64,000 bases of DNA from Lactobacillus crispatus. GTDB lineage: Bacteria; Bacillota; Bacilli; Lactobacillales; Lactobacillaceae. The stretch covers positions 1,798,001-1,862,000 of the forward strand of contig NZ_CP072197.1 of the NCBI RefSeq assembly GCF_018987235.1, in the 5' to 3' direction. Below, piece after piece: positions 63,310 through 64,000 of the stretch; position 1 is the stretch's first letter; every line of letters starts with the position of its first letter. A program made the translations under genes and the position numbers. A model generated the notes under the pieces. That model did no database searches, had not been told where the DNA came from, and worked only from the letters and a program-made list of their open reading frames with translations.

Positions 63310-64000
63310 CTAATTTTTGTCATTAACTGCTTCATCAGCTTGGTTGATCACAGTAACGGCATTTAAACTTCTTGGGTAACCAATAAATGGTACATTTTGT
63401 TCAACAACTTTTGTCAAGAATTCCTTGTCATTGCCCAGCTTAATATTAGCTTGCGCATGTACCATTAATTGTGGCTCACACCCTCCTTGAGCAGCAATAT
63501 AGCAAAACGTAATCATTTCCCGGTCACGATCATCTAATCCAGTCCTTGTATAATAATCACCAAAGCAATTATCTACAAGCCACTTATTAATGGTTCCCTT
63601 CTTAGCGAAATCCTTCATCTGTTTTCCAAATAATCGTATTTGCGTCTCTTCACCTTTCTCTAAACGATTCTTCATCGTTGTAGTCGACTGCGACTTTAAG
63701 GGAAGTTTTACTCCTCTAGCAGTTAGTATTTCGTTAGTAATTTTGAAAAATGGAAAAACGCGGCCTAAACCTAAATAATCTATTGCTTGATACAAAACTT
63801 CCTTAGCTTCAATCGGAGTAACATCGTTATCAAGTGCAACTGGAAGCATTACTTTATATTCAGCATTTGCTTGCATCCCTAATAAATAAGCCAAAGTTGA
63901 CAGCATCTTAACTCTATCTGATAAATCCACTTCATTTTGTACTTCATTAAATGTAAAGTGATTAATTCGTTCTATAATATCTGGATCCGTTGTTTTTAAC
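63310..64000 (-). CDS. Carboxymuconolactone decarboxylase-family protein, partial at window edge
   Basis: The reading frame is open through 64000 (LKTTDPDIIERINHFTFNEV upstream of the GTG at 63930), so the start lies outside the window. There are two CMD halves: DLSDRVKMLSTLAYLLGMQA and DRDREMITFCYIAAQGGCEP, with QLMVHAQANIKLG. The AhpD-type CxxC is not visible in either half (a lone Cys in QGGCEP), so a peroxidase partner role is uncertain. Lactobacilli carry such proteins as stress or redox enzymes. Confidence 0.82.
   Translation of the reverse strand, partial: LKTTDPDIIERINHFTFNEVQNEVDLSDRVKMLSTLAYLLGMQANAEYKVMLPVALDNDVTPIEAKEVLYQAIDYLGLGRVFPFFKITNEILTARGVKLPLKSQSTTTMKNRLEKGEETQIRLFGKQMKDFAKKGTINKWLVDNCFGDYYTRTGLDDRDREMITFCYIAAQGGCEPQLMVHAQANIKLGNDKEFLTKVVEQNVPFIGYPRSLNAVTVINQADEAVNDKN

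Overview
The window looks like the chromosome of a low-GC Lactobacillus of the L. acidophilus / L. helveticus / L. kefiranofaciens group. The signs are an S-layer protein with the typical signal peptide and C-terminal SLAP-type repeats, an aggregation-promoting factor, GTG/TTG starts with GGAGG-type ribosome sites, ATP-dependent PEP carboxykinase, and several insertion sequences. Species cannot be fixed from the sequence alone; the IS load would suit L. helveticus.

Layout. 1-3.3 kb: end of a cell-surface polysaccharide/teichoic acid cluster on the minus strand (GT32 glycosyltransferase, flippase, TagF-like transferase). 3.4-8.6 kb: a cation P-type ATPase behind a yybP-ykoY type manganese riboswitch, then the NAD salvage pair pncB-nadE. 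8.6-11 kb: GT4 transferase, tagA and, divergently, tagD. 11-20 kb: GntR regulator, a beta-helix protein, OppA-type lipoprotein, tRNA-Gln and tRNA-Tyr, NADH oxidase, a broken Rpn nuclease and the S-layer gene with its leader. 19.2-23.1 kb: RpiR regulator divergent from rpiA and a Gfo/Idh oxidoreductase, with three copies of a likely operator, then an aminotransferase. 23.2-27 kb: MgtA-type ATPase under an M-box riboswitch, a trailing pseudogene, a 37-residue hydrophobic peptide gene and a second tRNA-Gln. 27-38 kb: housekeeping and surface genes, several tiny proteins, a decayed PTS IIC gene and tRNA-Thr. 38.3-43.7 kb: a three-gene operon (TerB-like protein, BrxD-like ATPase, Lhr-type helicase) that resembles a stand-alone defence or stress module. 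43.9-45.6 kb: pckA with a cre site.

45.6-59.8 kb is an AT-rich accessory island on the minus strand. It holds a class I lanthipeptide locus: a promoter with a 5' hairpin, a 43-residue precursor gene (lanA) with a very short Ser/Thr/Cys core, an attenuator, lanB, lanC, an ABC-F ATPase and two ABC exporter halves. The locus is wrecked by IS30, two inverted IS256-family copies, and a tandem of IS982-family elements. Target-site duplications let the lanB and lanC reading frames be rejoined exactly across three of the four insertion points; the fourth (IS256 copy at 53112-54483) has no duplication and marks a deletion that removed the end of lanB and the start of lanC. One exporter gene also has a frameshift. 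The island is bounded by a 58-bp direct repeat (2 mismatches) containing the pckA-type terminator, so it seems to have been inserted between pckA and a NUDIX gene, or to have arisen with duplication of that terminator.

59.8-64 kb: NUDIX hydrolase, an MFS transporter and a small unknown gene divergent from an Rgg-like regulator, a gene fragment, and a carboxymuconolactone decarboxylase-family gene running off the window edge. No CRISPR array, rRNA or prophage was seen.
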